Below, piece after piece: positions 42,101 through 53,117 of a stretch of 64,000 bases of DNA. The notes under the pieces were generated by a model. That model did no database searches, was not told the origin of the DNA, and saw nothing but the letters and a program-made list of their open reading frames with translations. Source of the stretch: Pseudopithomyces maydicus (Eukaryota > Ascomycota > Dothideomycetes > Pleosporales > Didymosphaeriaceae); contig JANTUC010000001.1 of the NCBI GenBank assembly GCA_026873275.1, forward strand, positions 3,410,001 to 3,474,000. The letters are read 5' to 3'. The translations under genes and the position numbers were made by a program. Each line of letters opens with the position of its first letter. Within the stretch, counting starts at the first letter, position 1.

Positions 42101-43813
42101 GAGTGGAAGAAAAAGGGTGAATGTTGGGAGTACATTCAATCGCTCGTTTGAGTATTAAAAGCTGTTAGATCTTGTCATTCCTAAGATAGTTTTATACAGG
42201 GTAGGTGTTCCTAGCCCGATACCATTCCACTGTATATAAACCAGATGGAAAAAAGGAGGATGTGTGAAGCTTTCATCTTACGTTCTCAGTAATGCACATC
42301 GAAGTACTAAACCTTAACATTTCATATCTTTCTCGTTCTCGCTTGAGCATGGTTCCCTTTTGATCTGTTCAGCTCCTAATGCACGTTGACCAAGACATCG
42401 AGACACCACGTCACCAAAGTCCCTCAGTTTCAGCCTCAGCTCACTACACTTAACACATCCAGAATCAACTGCAAACTCAATCGACTTTACCATTCTCCCA
42501 AACCAGCCAACAACACCTCCCCACCCACCATGGAGCCATCTCCGACCACGCCATCCTAGCGCCAGACCCTCAACCCTGCATCTAGGTATGTAAACTCGCA
42601 GAGTCTAGTTCCACCGGACCACAAAACGCCTGACATCCCAACGCATCGGGCGCCATTTTCATCGTTCAGCCCGCCACAACCCGACACGTCTCGTCTCGTT
42701 TCGTTTCATTTCGTCTGATCCAGGCCTAGACCCAAAAGCAACCAACCTACCAACCATCCGGTTAGAAAGATACCAAGAAAATACCTACCTACCTACATAC
42801 CCCCAAACCCACACGTAGCCTCACCCATCCCATCCCTTCCCATCCCATCTCCCTTCACGTTGACCCTCATACTTTCCCACCCCGTCCGTGTCCCGTCCGT
42901 GTCCTCCCCAAAGAATAAAACAAAAAAAAATTCCATGGCGTGGGAAAAAAATAGCCCGGGCTAGATCTCGATGTTCTCGCTTCCCGCGACGCCACGCGTA
43001 GACTTCCACGCCATAACGCTCCGTGGACGCCTGAGGTGCCTGTGCATACGAAGCGACAGGTACCAGCTCGGCGGTGACGAGCGCGGTGACAGGCGCTTGG
43101 TCGCTTGGCTGTGGTAGAGTGTGGTGGGTGGGGAGGGCGTGGCTTTCGGGGTGGGCGATGTGGAGGCTGGCTGGCTGGGCGGGTGGGCGGCGGACGGGTG
43201 GAGTGCGTGCGTGCGTGCGGGCTCTGTGTACTGTAGGGACGGCGGCTCCGCTTGCGGGTGCGGCTCCGCTCTGGATAAGGTTTGTGTACGTATGGACGTA
43301 TGGACGTACCTATGGTACCTGTGTACGTGCTGTGCTCGCTTCGTGCGTGGTACCAGTTTACTTGTCACCAATGACGCATGCTTGGGTGCGTGCTGGACAT
43401 GACGTGTGTTGCGGTGAATTGGGCTCGTGGTAGAACCAAGGATGCATGTCATTCGACTAGGTAGTTTGCCCTGCTATGCCATATTTTTGTCTGATAACAT
43501 ATGAAAATGGTAGAGTGAATACGAGAAAGAAAGAACAAAAAAACCGCCAGCAAGGGTATCCTTTCTCGTGCAATAATGAAGACGCCATGCTCCCAGCCTC
43601 GAGCTCTGCGCAGCCCTTGGATGCTATTCCCATGCTCAAACGCCAAATGCCAACCCCAAGATATGCCATGTAGCCGCTTTTCCCAGACGCGATTTGTCCT
43701 GGTATGCTGAAAATAATCCGTAGTATGTGCCGAACGACCCAGAACCAATACCCCGTGTAATCCCCCCAAGGAATATGCAGTCCAAATTACAGCTCTTCGC
43801 CTTAATGCTTCAA
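42101..43813. other. Intergenic region with simple repeats
   Basis: About 1.7 kb. Repeats include TCTCGTCTCGTTTCGTTTC (about 42690), TACCTACCTACCTACATACC (about 42783), CCATCCCATCCCTTCCCATC (about 42826), and GTATGGACGTATGGACGTAC (about 43289). Pro/His- and Gly-rich ORFs here are compositional. No gene is supported. Confidence 0.5.
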
Positions 43814-44985
43814 TCACCGCTTAAAAATGTTCAACATGCTCTTCCGCTTGCTCATCTTGGGTGTAACCGTGTCCGCCGGAATGGGCGGCGGGGCAAGCTT
43901 AGCTTGAGACTTCTGGTTGCCGAGCGACCTGGGAGCCTCTGAATTCACGGGCGCGTTCTTGCTTGTGAACTTGCTGTCGATGGGCCGCAGCACGTCGGGC
44001 TCTTCTCGGTCGACCGCAACGCCGGAGTCGACCGGGCCAGGGCTAGGAATCGGAGGGGTGACAACTGTTCTTGCGCCATTGTCAGTCTTGGAGGATACGT
44101 TGCGGGCAAGCTGGAAGCTACTCTTTGCCTTGCCAACGGCAGAGCGCTTCGAGCTCTTGGTGAGCCCCCGTTTCAGTGCACTGTCCTCGCCCAGCTGGCG
44201 CTGCATGTTCTCAATCTCGCCCAAGATGGTGGTGCCATTCGTCGCCATGCATTCTTCCTGTATGGGTACGAATTTGACAATACCGCGTTCCAAGGGTACG
44301 CCGAGTGATTCGAACATGAAATTCTGGATCAGGGCAGCGTTGCGCTTGTTGGTAGTTGGCTGTACCTGCACAGGCAGGGCGGTGATGGTGAGAATGTAGG
44401 TAGGCTCGAAGGATCCACCAAGGAGGAGGCAGGCAGAGTGATTCACGGTGATCATGATGGACGACTCAGGTCGCTGATAGCGCGTTGAGAGATGATGTGA
44501 GAGGTCGGTGACCAAGGTGTACTCGTCTTTGATCTGACACGGGAATTAGCAAAAGCTCAAATGTATGCATATCCTATTCCACGTACAATGACATTGGTGC
44601 GCAGCTCTGCAATGATGGGTGCATCTCTGGTCACGCGATCGCGCGCCGATGAAACGGAGTCGTCCTTGTACGCAAATTGTTCTTCATAGTACTGCGCACG
44701 CCGACGCGATCCATTCGACGTGACGCCATTGGCAGCCTGCTGCGCACCTCTGCTGGTTGGTCTTCTGTCGTCGAAGCTGGTTTTGTGATCTACGTCCAGG
44801 TGGGACTTGGGCGACGATTCAAACGAAAAGGTGGACCTCGAGGGTGAGAGACGCTGCTCCGCAACCGTCTCAGGCGCTAGCAGGTTAACGCCAGCCGGAC
44901 GCGGGAAGGCAGTCGCCGAATTGCTTGATGTTGTCGACGGGCGCGACATGACTGAGGAGATTGACTTGTTGACGGAGTGCGGCAT
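43814..44985 (-). CDS. Extended MIF/tautomerase-fold protein
   Basis: Exons 44985-44587 and 44533-43814 join in phase 0 (53-nt intron, GTACGT...CAG) to give 372 residues. Residues about 121-235 match the macrophage migration inhibitory factor fold: DAPIIAELRTNVI, IKDEYTLVTDLSHHLSTRYQ, SIMITVNHSACLLLGGSFEP, TYILTITALPVQVQPTTNKR and GTTILGEIENMQRQLGE. The domain is embedded between a Ser/Pro-rich N-terminal extension and a basic Pro-rich tail ending KRKSMLNIFKR. In classical MIF the catalytic proline is the free N-terminus; here the equivalent Pro (in DAPII) is internal, so tautomerase chemistry by that route is unlikely. A scaffold or signalling role is inference. Confidence 0.85.
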
Positions 44986-47048
44986 CGCGGGGGAGTGTGG
45001 TGCAGCGGGGTGAAGATACGGCGAAGGCAGTGTTTGTTTGTCGTGGGCAGGCGTGAATTCCTCGGTGACACAGAAGGCCTCCTAGATATGGATAGTGTCT
45101 GTGCGGCAAGGAGATTATCGCCTTGCTGTCAGTTCGAGCCGTTGGTCTCAGATTGGGCGTCGGTGGGAGAGCGAGTGTTTGGCCAGTCTGGACGATTGGG
45201 ACTTGAGCAGCGGCGGTCGGTCGGGCGCAGATGCGTGTCTCGCGAAGGCACAGGTGCAGGTGCAGGTGCAAGTCGGGAGACCCCTGGCAGATGATGCAAA
45301 CAACCTATGGGTGACGCGCAGCGGAGAGGGTGGTGGACTGCCGAAACTGGCGGGTTCGAGCTCTATTATATTGCTGGGACGGTGAACGGCTGCAAGAGGC
45401 TTGCGCGACGGCAGCATGGGTTGGCGCGGTACACGAGTGCCGCCGAGACACAGACACAGCTACCATGGACGCAGCCCTGGCCGCTAGCTCGATGGCTTTT
45501 GGTGTCGCGTGTAATAGTCATTCACCCCTCGTTGCTCCTCTGAGGATAGTGCGCGGTGGTGGCTTGCTGGGCTTTGCTGCTTCAGGCCCAGGGTGGGCAG
45601 ATTGTCCACAGCGCCAGCACCGAAGGGGAGCGAGTTGCTGAGTACCCTTCACTGCTCCACCAGCCGCAGGGGAATCACTGCCCGAATCTATAATTGTCCG
45701 TGTGCCCATCGAGCCCTCCTACAGACGTCCGAATTGCTTCCTCCTTCGCTCTGTGCGCGTTATCGCAGGCTGCACCGTGCCGCGTCTGTCTATGTACATA
45801 TGTACCAATACTGCACCATGCGAGGCTATCGCCAGGTCATAACCACATGCACCGCGAAAGGAGACGCCTCCAGAACCAGCCCAGTCCCCGCGCCAATCTT
45901 TATCTCTGCGCTTAGGCTTCGCCGCTTCGGCGAGTGCGTTGGCTCCGGCCCCTTCTCCACCCACCACTCGGTATCGTGTCAACCCAGCTGTGTGTTTAAG
46001 GCTGTTTCTAGCCCGACGGCTAAGCCTGGGGCGCCGCCCAGATCCACATGGCGTTTTCTCTCCCCAGGCCTGGACGTGGCCTGGCTTGCTGCTTGCTCCT
46101 GGCCGCATGTCATGTATTGATGACTTTTAATCTGCATATCAAAATCTCTGTCCAGCGGTGCCCCATGGATCGTCGCCCTCAGCGGGCACGGCATGAGTCG
46201 CAACAGTCACAGGGTCGCACGGTAAACGTTCGGCTTCGTGCCGGCGCATATCAACTCATCTGGTTAACGTGCCGGGCTGTGGTCTGAGCCCCGTTCGTGC
46301 TGGCTGAGTAACCGCTCCCTGCCGTCCGAATTGCGGAGCGAGCGTGGGTAGACAATCCTTCGTGCTATATTTACCTACTGGATTGTCACAACCTCATTTT
46401 ACGCTGCAAATCCACCATCGTCTACAGCAGCACAACCCGTTAGCCATATGATCATGCAGCCGAGCGCAATCTCGTACCTGCACCACCCCACCGCTTGTAA
46501 CAGTTAGAGCCGTAGCTGCGTACCACCGTGGCCGAAGCCGAAGACGCACGTCAGGCCCCTCCCGAGGAAGGTTTTCGGTAACGCAGTGCGCCCATACACG
46601 ACGCTGGCAGAAATGAACCATTCATATCGGCTGGCCCTATAGACGTCTGCTGCTTCGACTGAGACCCACGCCTCATTGTCTAGTTGAAACCCCCATCGGC
46701 GAGTCGAGTTACCAGCACTGTAGTCTGCCGTGACAATGGAAGCCGTTCCCTCATCTATGTACCACAACCGTCGACCTTGTGATGGCTGGACCTGTCATGT
46801 CGTCTGCGCCAAGGCATGTGACGATAAACGAGCCTCTGCAGTCCCACCCTGAAGATTTTTCACATGAAGATTTTGTTTTGGTATGTCTGTGAGTGGTGGT
46901 GGGTGGACCAGACAGCTAGGATGATGTAATGCAAAACGTGACTTCGTGTTCGGTTGGGCGCGCCTGCAGGAACCCACGCGCACCTAAACAACCCCACACT
47001 GCGACCCATCCAGCGCGCAGATCCACCTTCACGAACATCACAGACACC
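44986..47048. other. Divergent intergenic region, 2 kb
   Basis: Separates the MIF-domain gene from the MHF2 gene. Many ORFs exist because the GC content is high, but none shows a domain, signal peptide or convincing splice structure. A GGTGCAGGTGCAGGTGC triplet-type run lies near 45250. Confidence 0.5.
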
Positions 47049-47615
47049 ATGCCGCCAAAGGCAGCACCGGTACGCCGCAAAGGCCCGTCGTTTAACCCGC
47101 CGCGTCCTGTCCAGCAATCCGCGTCTACAACCGCACCTGCAGCAGCCGCCAAACGCGCCTACAAGCCAGCTGCGTCGCGCCCAGCAGCACCCGCAAAGCC
47201 TTCGGCTGCACGTTCAGGATTCCAACCTGCAGCGACCATAATCTCGTCTGATGATGAAGAAGAACAGGAAGAGGATGAATTCGTAGACCTGACTTCCGAC
47301 ATCGACGCGTTGATGGAAGATGTTGACGAACCTCCACCCCAGCGTTCAGCAGCTCTGGACACGTCGGCACCCCCGATCCCTACGCCGCTTCTCGTGAGAT
47401 TACTTCACCACCATCTCGAGGACGAGAACACGCAGATTCAAAAAGGCGCGATGAAGCTGTTCGAGACCTATATGACCATCTTTGTACGCGAGGCTATTGC
47501 GAGAGCCAAGGATGAAAGGGAAAAGTCTGGAAGAAGTGCTGGGGGTGCAGCCAGTCGGTTCTTGCAGGTCGAAGACTTGGAGAAACTTGCACCGGAGCTT
47601 TTGCTAGACTTCTGA
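47049..47615 (+). CDS. MHF2: CENP-X / MHF2 histone-fold protein
   Basis: A single exon of 188 residues from ATG 47049 in ACACCATGCC; an in-frame ATG at 46929 would add 40 residues but lies in leader-like sequence. The N-terminal 110 residues are disordered: Ala/Pro-rich, then an acidic block SSDDEEEQEEDEFVDLTSD. The C-terminal 80 residues are the histone fold: IPTPLLVRLLHHHLEDENTQ, the long helix KGAMKLFETYMTIFVREAIA and FLQVEDLEKLAPELLLDF, all diagnostic of CENP-X. With CENP-S (MHF1) it forms a DNA-binding tetramer that works in kinetochores and with the FANCM/Mph1 helicase in fork repair. The acidic N-terminal extension is longer than in animal CENP-X. Confidence 0.9.
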   Translation: MPPKAAPVRRKGPSFNPPRPVQQSASTTAPAAAAKRAYKPAASRPAAPAKPSAARSGFQPAATIISSDDEEEQEEDEFVDLTSDIDALMEDVDEPPPQRSAALDTSAPPIPTPLLVRLLHHHLEDENTQIQKGAMKLFETYMTIFVREAIARAKDEREKSGRSAGGAASRFLQVEDLEKLAPELLLDF

Positions 47616-48837
47616 GCAACCGAAAAGAATGTCTGGATTTGCATAGCATGCACGACCTTAATGTGCTGAAAACTTTTGGCCATGACGGGGAGGAAATGAG
47701 GATCACGAGGAAACCAAGCGTGAGAAGGTGTGCTTGTCTCTACAAGGACCATTCGTTTGACGCCTACCAAACCAAGCACATCAGCTCTTGGCTAGCCACG
47801 TGTATTGCGCACTGATGCAGTACGATGCGCGTTTAAGGTTGTGAGCATTGCGATTAACGATCGAACGATGTAGCGTGCGTCACTTGCTTCAGACCAGCCT
47901 GGCCACTGAGGCGAAGAATATGAATACAGGGAATTTTTCCGTCTTTTGCAGTCAATGATTGGTAGCATACATGTCTGAAATTATTAAGTTACGCAGTGCA
48001 AACAATTTCTGTCATGCGAAACATTCTTGGAAAAATCTGGGGAGATTCAAGGCACGCTTGGTCACAACGGAGTTAACCGTTGGAAACAGCTTTGCGGCTC
48101 AGGACGCGGCAGCCTGGGTGACGTCCATCCGTTGGGCTGCGCATAAAAAAACAGGCCAGGCCAATCTCGCGATGGAGCTTTCCGAGCGTTTTGCAGTGCA
48201 CCAGTCTGGGCACATGTGACAAGTTCGCGGCTGAGGCAACCTAAAACACTTCTCGAACAGGGACTGCTTCGCGACCTCCAACAACACCTCTTAGGTAACG
48301 CGCATTCTTTTTCATACTCACAGCGCATCTCTTTGCCACGATCGCAGAACATTTCTTTTTGCTTGTCTCTAGGTTGATTTGCTTGAATAGTTATATTCTA
48401 ACAGTGCAGTGCATCCTCGAAGAATCATGGGCTGGCTTGGATGTTCGCTTCAACGCTTCCGGACAGGGGTCGAGATCTGTGACAATCCAAGCTGTGGCTG
48501 AAGCACGAACAGATTCTGACATGTCGCAGATGCTCTTGTCAAGTGTCGGAAGCGTACTAACCGCTGCGAACAGGCTTGGACAAAACGCACTAACCCACGT
48601 CGCAAGGGTTGTCTTCATGCCTTAAGAGCAGTAAGTAGCCTGCTCAGGCTGCATTTTGAAGATATCTGCTTCATACTCTGTTGCTGCATTCCCTTTCGTC
48701 TTTCACTTCATTCACTTCGTAATTCCTGGCTAGACCAGTTTTGAGCGCTAGTCGCCTTTACACCATTCTTTCCAAGCTCTTCGACTCTAGTAATTAAGGC
48801 CACTCTTTATCAATCTATATCCACCCATACAGGAACA
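47616..48837. other. Intergenic region, 1.2 kb
   Basis: No gene is supported. The last 200 bases are the probable promoter and leader of the cupredoxin gene (CT-rich). Confidence 0.5.
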
Positions 48838-49840
48838 ATGTATTTCTCAAAGGCACTCATCACCTCTGCCCTCCTCGGGCTCGGAGTCGCAACCACGCAC
48901 ATGGGAGAGGCAGCATCTGGAGGATTGGCCACTTCTTCGACCTCAGCAGCTACGGCGATTGCGGCCTCAGAGACTCTTGCATCCGGTAGCTCGACAGCAG
49001 CTTCGAGTGGTGCCGCAGCAACTGGCGCAGCATCGGCAGGAAACGTCGCTACCCACGTTATTCAAGTCGGAGGGCCAAATGGTTCGATTACTTTCTCGCC
49101 TGAGAACATCAAGGCGGCAGTGGGCGATCTTGTCCAGTTCCAGTTTCACCCCAAGGTACGTTGATATTGATGTTTGACGTTCATGTTCATTTTCTGACAA
49201 TGCTGGTAGAACCACTCCGTCGTCCAGTCCACCTTCGACCAGCCCTGCGTGCCCATTCAGAACGTCGTGCGCAACATGACCACCGCTTTCTTCTCTGGCT
49301 TCATGCCCACAAACGCTTCCGTCGGCGCAACCTCGCAGGTTCTCACATACACAATCCGCGTCATGGACACCAAGCCAGTATGGTTCTACTGCTCGCAAGC
49401 GAAGCACTGCCAGGGCGGCATGGTTGGCGCTATCAACGCGTAAGGAACCCACGTCATGATCCATCTTGAAGACAAACTAACGTATTCGCAGTGCTGAAAC
49501 TGGCAACAAGACCATGGCAGCATTCAAGGCCCTCGCTGCCGCCGCGACCGAGAATCTCAGCCCTGGACAGGCTCCTGGCTCTGGAACCCAGTCTGGTGCT
49601 GGATCTGGCACGAACACTGGCAGCACTCCCGGTGAATCATCGGCTGCTGGCGGTGGTGCCGGTGCCGGTGCCGGCGCCGGTGGTGCTGCTGGTGGTGCCG
49701 GCGGTGCTGCTGGTGGTGCATCTTCCACCGACTCCAGCGCACCAGCCCAGGCATCTACTAACAACGCACCCAGCACAATCGGCTCACAATCATTCTTTGG
49801 TCTTGCACTGGGAGCCGTGGCGGCTGCCCTGCTCTTGTAA
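48838..49840 (+). CDS. Cupredoxin-domain GPI-anchored secreted protein
   Basis: Exons 48838-49155, 49210-49439 and 49492-49840 give 298 residues. Signal peptide MYFSKALITSALLGLGVATT, a Ser/Ala-rich spacer, then a plastocyanin-like domain at about 72-190: THVIQVGGPNGSITFSPENI, VGDLVQFQFHPKNHSVVQS, DTKPVWFYCSQAKHCQGGMV. All four type-1 copper ligands appear: His108, Cys177, His182 and Met187. A Gly/Ala/Ser stalk (repeated GGAGAGAGAGG) leads to a GPI-type hydrophobic tail (SFFGLALGAVAAALLL). Such proteins sit on fungal walls and are often induced in development or host contact; that role is family knowledge. Copper binding is inferred from the ligands. Confidence 0.9.
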
Positions 49841-50504
49841 GAGTGAGGATTGCAACGTAGAAGGAGATCGCGGGATGAAGGGGGCGGCGCATATCTGTGA
49901 TACCATATTTGCTGTTCAAACCGGCTGGCTTTAGCACGGATGCCCTTGATGGCTCGGGGGCGTTTCACATTTTCCTTTCAGATGCTTCAGGACGTCAAAA
50001 ATGTGGGGGAGGAAGCGCCCTCATAAGACTGGGCAATAATTACTTAACGAACAAGAGACATATGCATTAACAAAATCATTAACCATTGCCCTCTGCAACC
50101 AATGTTTGATGGTGTTTCAGTGACAGATGAGTGAATGCTAGCGATTGGTGGAGGCAAGCCGTTAGACCCTGACGTTGCCGCGCTTGGCAGGCACAGCATT
50201 GCGTCACCGCCAGCCTGATTCCTGGATCGTGACTTCCTCACCTTGCAGAGATCGACACAATGAACCAGGCGCAGCCACTGCTTTCCTTGTTTCCTGTCGC
50301 AATGCCAGAATGGCGCGCTCTTCTGCTGTACACATCACTACCCGCCCGGTTCACCCTGGACCCTTTGCATCCCTCATCATACCTCACGTCCCGTAACCCT
50401 TAAGCTCGTGCTCTCTGTACTGGCCGTTATCTCTCGCTTCTATCGATCCAAAAACTTATACTCTAGCCTATCATCAATACCGCAATCCTCTAACGGCCAG
50501 TACA
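49841..50504. other. Intergenic region
   Basis: About 0.66 kb without a supported gene, between two secreted GPI-protein genes in tandem. Confidence 0.5.
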
Positions 50505-51863
50505 ATGTTTCTCTCCGGGGGCCGGGACCGGGCAATACCTTCTATCCTCCGTATCTACACAGTGTTTCTCGCTCTATCGTATATCCCTATCACCCATGGG
50601 ATACACCATATGAACCGGAAGTCGCCGGTAAAGGTCGACCGTCGCAAAGAGCCTATCACGCCTTTGGTGGTCACGAACAAATGTCCTGACGTGATATATC
50701 CTGGTATATCTACTCAATCTGGGGAAGGCCCGAAGGAAAATGGGTTCAAGCTTGACCCGGGAGAGTCGCGCAATCAGACAGTCTCGGAAGATTGGCAAGG
50801 TCGCGTGTGGGGAAGAACCAATTGTTCATTCAGCGATGATGGCACAAGACCAAAGGACGGAGGACCAAAAGCATGCGCTTCCGGCGATTGTAACGGTATA
50901 GTTAATTGCAAAGTCGGAGTAAGACATTCCCTTCTTCTTTTTTGGATTGGTAACACAGCGGGTTCTGATTGACCATGTACAGGGTGACGTACCTGTGTCT
51001 CTCGCAGAGTTCACGCTCGATGCAGGAGATGGACATACGTACTACGACATCTCGCTAGTCGACGGATACAACCTCCCAATAGCCATTGTTCTGCAGCCGC
51101 TTCAAAACGTTAGCTTGGATGACATTCCTCCGAACCTCACAAATCCATCCTGTCAAGGAACCGTGGGTCTATTGGCACAGCAAGGCTACGATCCATACGG
51201 CGACCACCCCAACTTTCTCCGTACCAATAGTTCTTACCCACTTCCTTTCGAACAGAAGGTTAACAACAAGCAAGTTTCAAGATGGTGTCCCTGGGATCTG
51301 CAACAACATCCACCAGAGAAGCCTGGGGATGGGGTGTATCCATATCCTGATGATAACATCGAGAGGCCTGCATTCAATCCATGCTTTTCTGCCTGTGCAA
51401 AAAACAACAAGCCAGAAGACTGCTGCACGGGGAAGTACAACTCTGCGAGTGCCTGCAGTCCAAGCGGCTATTCCAAAGCTGTGAAAGCTGTTTGTCCCGA
51501 CGCCTACAGCTATGGTAAGAGATGCATGTCATTTAGTAGGGATTGGTGATAACATCTGCAGCTTTCGACGATCAAACGTCTACTTTTATCATCCCATCCG
51601 GTGCCGGATTCGAGGTGGTTTTCTGCCCAGGCGCACGCTCTACGAATATCCTGGCAACCCAATCCGACAAGATGCTTCAGCTCGCACAGCAGGGACATGT
51701 TTCGAACGACAAACGCGACGGGTCTATCTCTTCAAGTCAATCGAGAAGCGAAACTATCTCGATGCGGAGCGGAGCAATGCGAGGCATTTTGTTCACGGAC
51801 TCAACTCTTGCGGCGGTTTGTGCGTTGGCAGCAAGTTTTATGGCATATGTAGCCGCCTTTTAA
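50505..51863 (+). CDS. Thaumatin-like GPI-anchored protein
   Basis: Exons 50505-50918, 50983-51514 and 51562-51863 give 415 residues. The N-terminus has a hydrophobic segment (SILRIYTVFLALSYIPI). The thaumatin pattern is clear: ITPLVVTNKCPDVIYPGI, FKLDPGESRNQTVSEDWQGR, VWGRTNCSF, CASGDCNGIVNCKVGG, PVSLAEFTLDAGDGHTYYDI, SLVDGYNLPIAIVLQP, FNPCFSACAKNNKPEDCCTG, and VCPDAYSYAFDDQTSTF. Cys pairs fit the disulphide-rich fold, and the acidic cleft residues Glu and Asp (AEF, DGY) are present. The tail is Ser-rich and ends in a GPI-like segment (TLAAVCALAASFMAYVAAF). Family members bind or cleave beta-glucans; activity here is unproven. Reading frame and splice phases are intact. Confidence 0.9.
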
Positions 51864-53117
51864 GGCGCGTCTGTCTCACTCGGAGGGCCCTCGTTAAGCT
51901 GGGGATTAAGAGGATGTATTATTGCGTGGTGTTGCAAGGCTCGAGATACCCTTTTCGTTTTAGATCCAATGTACTTCCTTTCATCCTGATTGAGCCTATA
52001 GCGTCGGCACGAATCACCTTGCCCTGCTGGGTATCAAGATTTTTCATCAGTGATTTAGGCAAACAACGACCGCGGCGTAGGGAGCGGGACCGCCTGGGCG
52101 TGCGGGAAGCGCACGCTTGCGTGCATGATGCATCTATGGACTGTACCGCTCTTGGGGTTACAAGTGATGGTTCCCGGGTGTAGCTGAGCACCGCTTCCGA
52201 TACAAAGTGAAACGGAAACACGATAGTTTGTACCAATAAACTTGTTATCTGAGCTGCGGTTTCTTGATCAAGCACTCCTTTTCAAATGCCGGACCTGGCA
52301 CTGCATTATTAGTTCACCGCTGGATCCGCTGCAGATAACCTGGAACCCGAACCCCCACGTGGGGCACGGGGCTCCGCGCCGTCACTTAAAACCCTCCTGG
52401 AGGCTGAAGATGCAGTGCTTAAAAATCCGTGCAACGTCGTGCATCGAGGGTGCACGCAAGAGTCTATATGATTGATTAAGAGAAGGACCTCGGAATGCCG
52501 CAAGCGGTGATGGTAGGCGAGAAAAACGTATGTTTTTGGACGCTGGTGTGCAACTGGACCCGGTAGCGGTGAGTTACTTACTGCCGGCCCGCACGCATCG
52601 TGTCTGCGTCCGCTCGACGCATCATATCAACGCAGCGACAGCGCGCCCCCTTCTGCTGCCCGAGTCGTTACGGAGAAACTCCTCCCGTCTGCTGGAAGAC
52701 GTTTTACGGCCCTATCGAAAGGCTACCACGGCGAAGGAACCCATCTCACGCGGCAGGCCTGTCTATAATTTTCCGACCACGCTGCATTCGCGAGATGGCT
52801 ATACCGCTTCGGACACGGACCTGGCCTCTACGTCGGCTTACATTGGGTAAAGTCACGCTTGTTACTGCTCCACAACGGTACAGACTGCTTGGATGAAGCG
52901 ACAGCAACTCGAAATGGAACCGGCAGAGGCTTGACATGTGCGCTCCTGTTCCGCGTCGGCGACAAAGGCTGTTCCACTATATGTACAGAGGAGGCGGACG
53001 GTTTCCCAAAGCATGCGTGCAGCACCTTGCTTTTGCTGTTCTGAAAAAGACCGGAAGCTCAACTCTCGTCTCTCGGTCGTGAGCCGCGGATATCCACACA
53101 CACACGCCAAGAACGTC
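51864..53117. other. Intergenic region, 1.25 kb
   Basis: No gene is supported. It contains the promoter of the beta-mannosidase gene; I see no clear TATA box. Confidence 0.5.

Noticed and set aside
46504..46767. Minus-strand ORF with a beta-strand-like pattern (WGFQLDNEAWVSVEAADVY)
   Set aside because: Short, starts weakly, isolated in GC-rich intergenic DNA; could be chance.
51512..52183. 223-codon plus-strand ORF overlapping the thaumatin last exon
   Set aside because: Out of frame with the well-supported exon 3 and without features beyond it.
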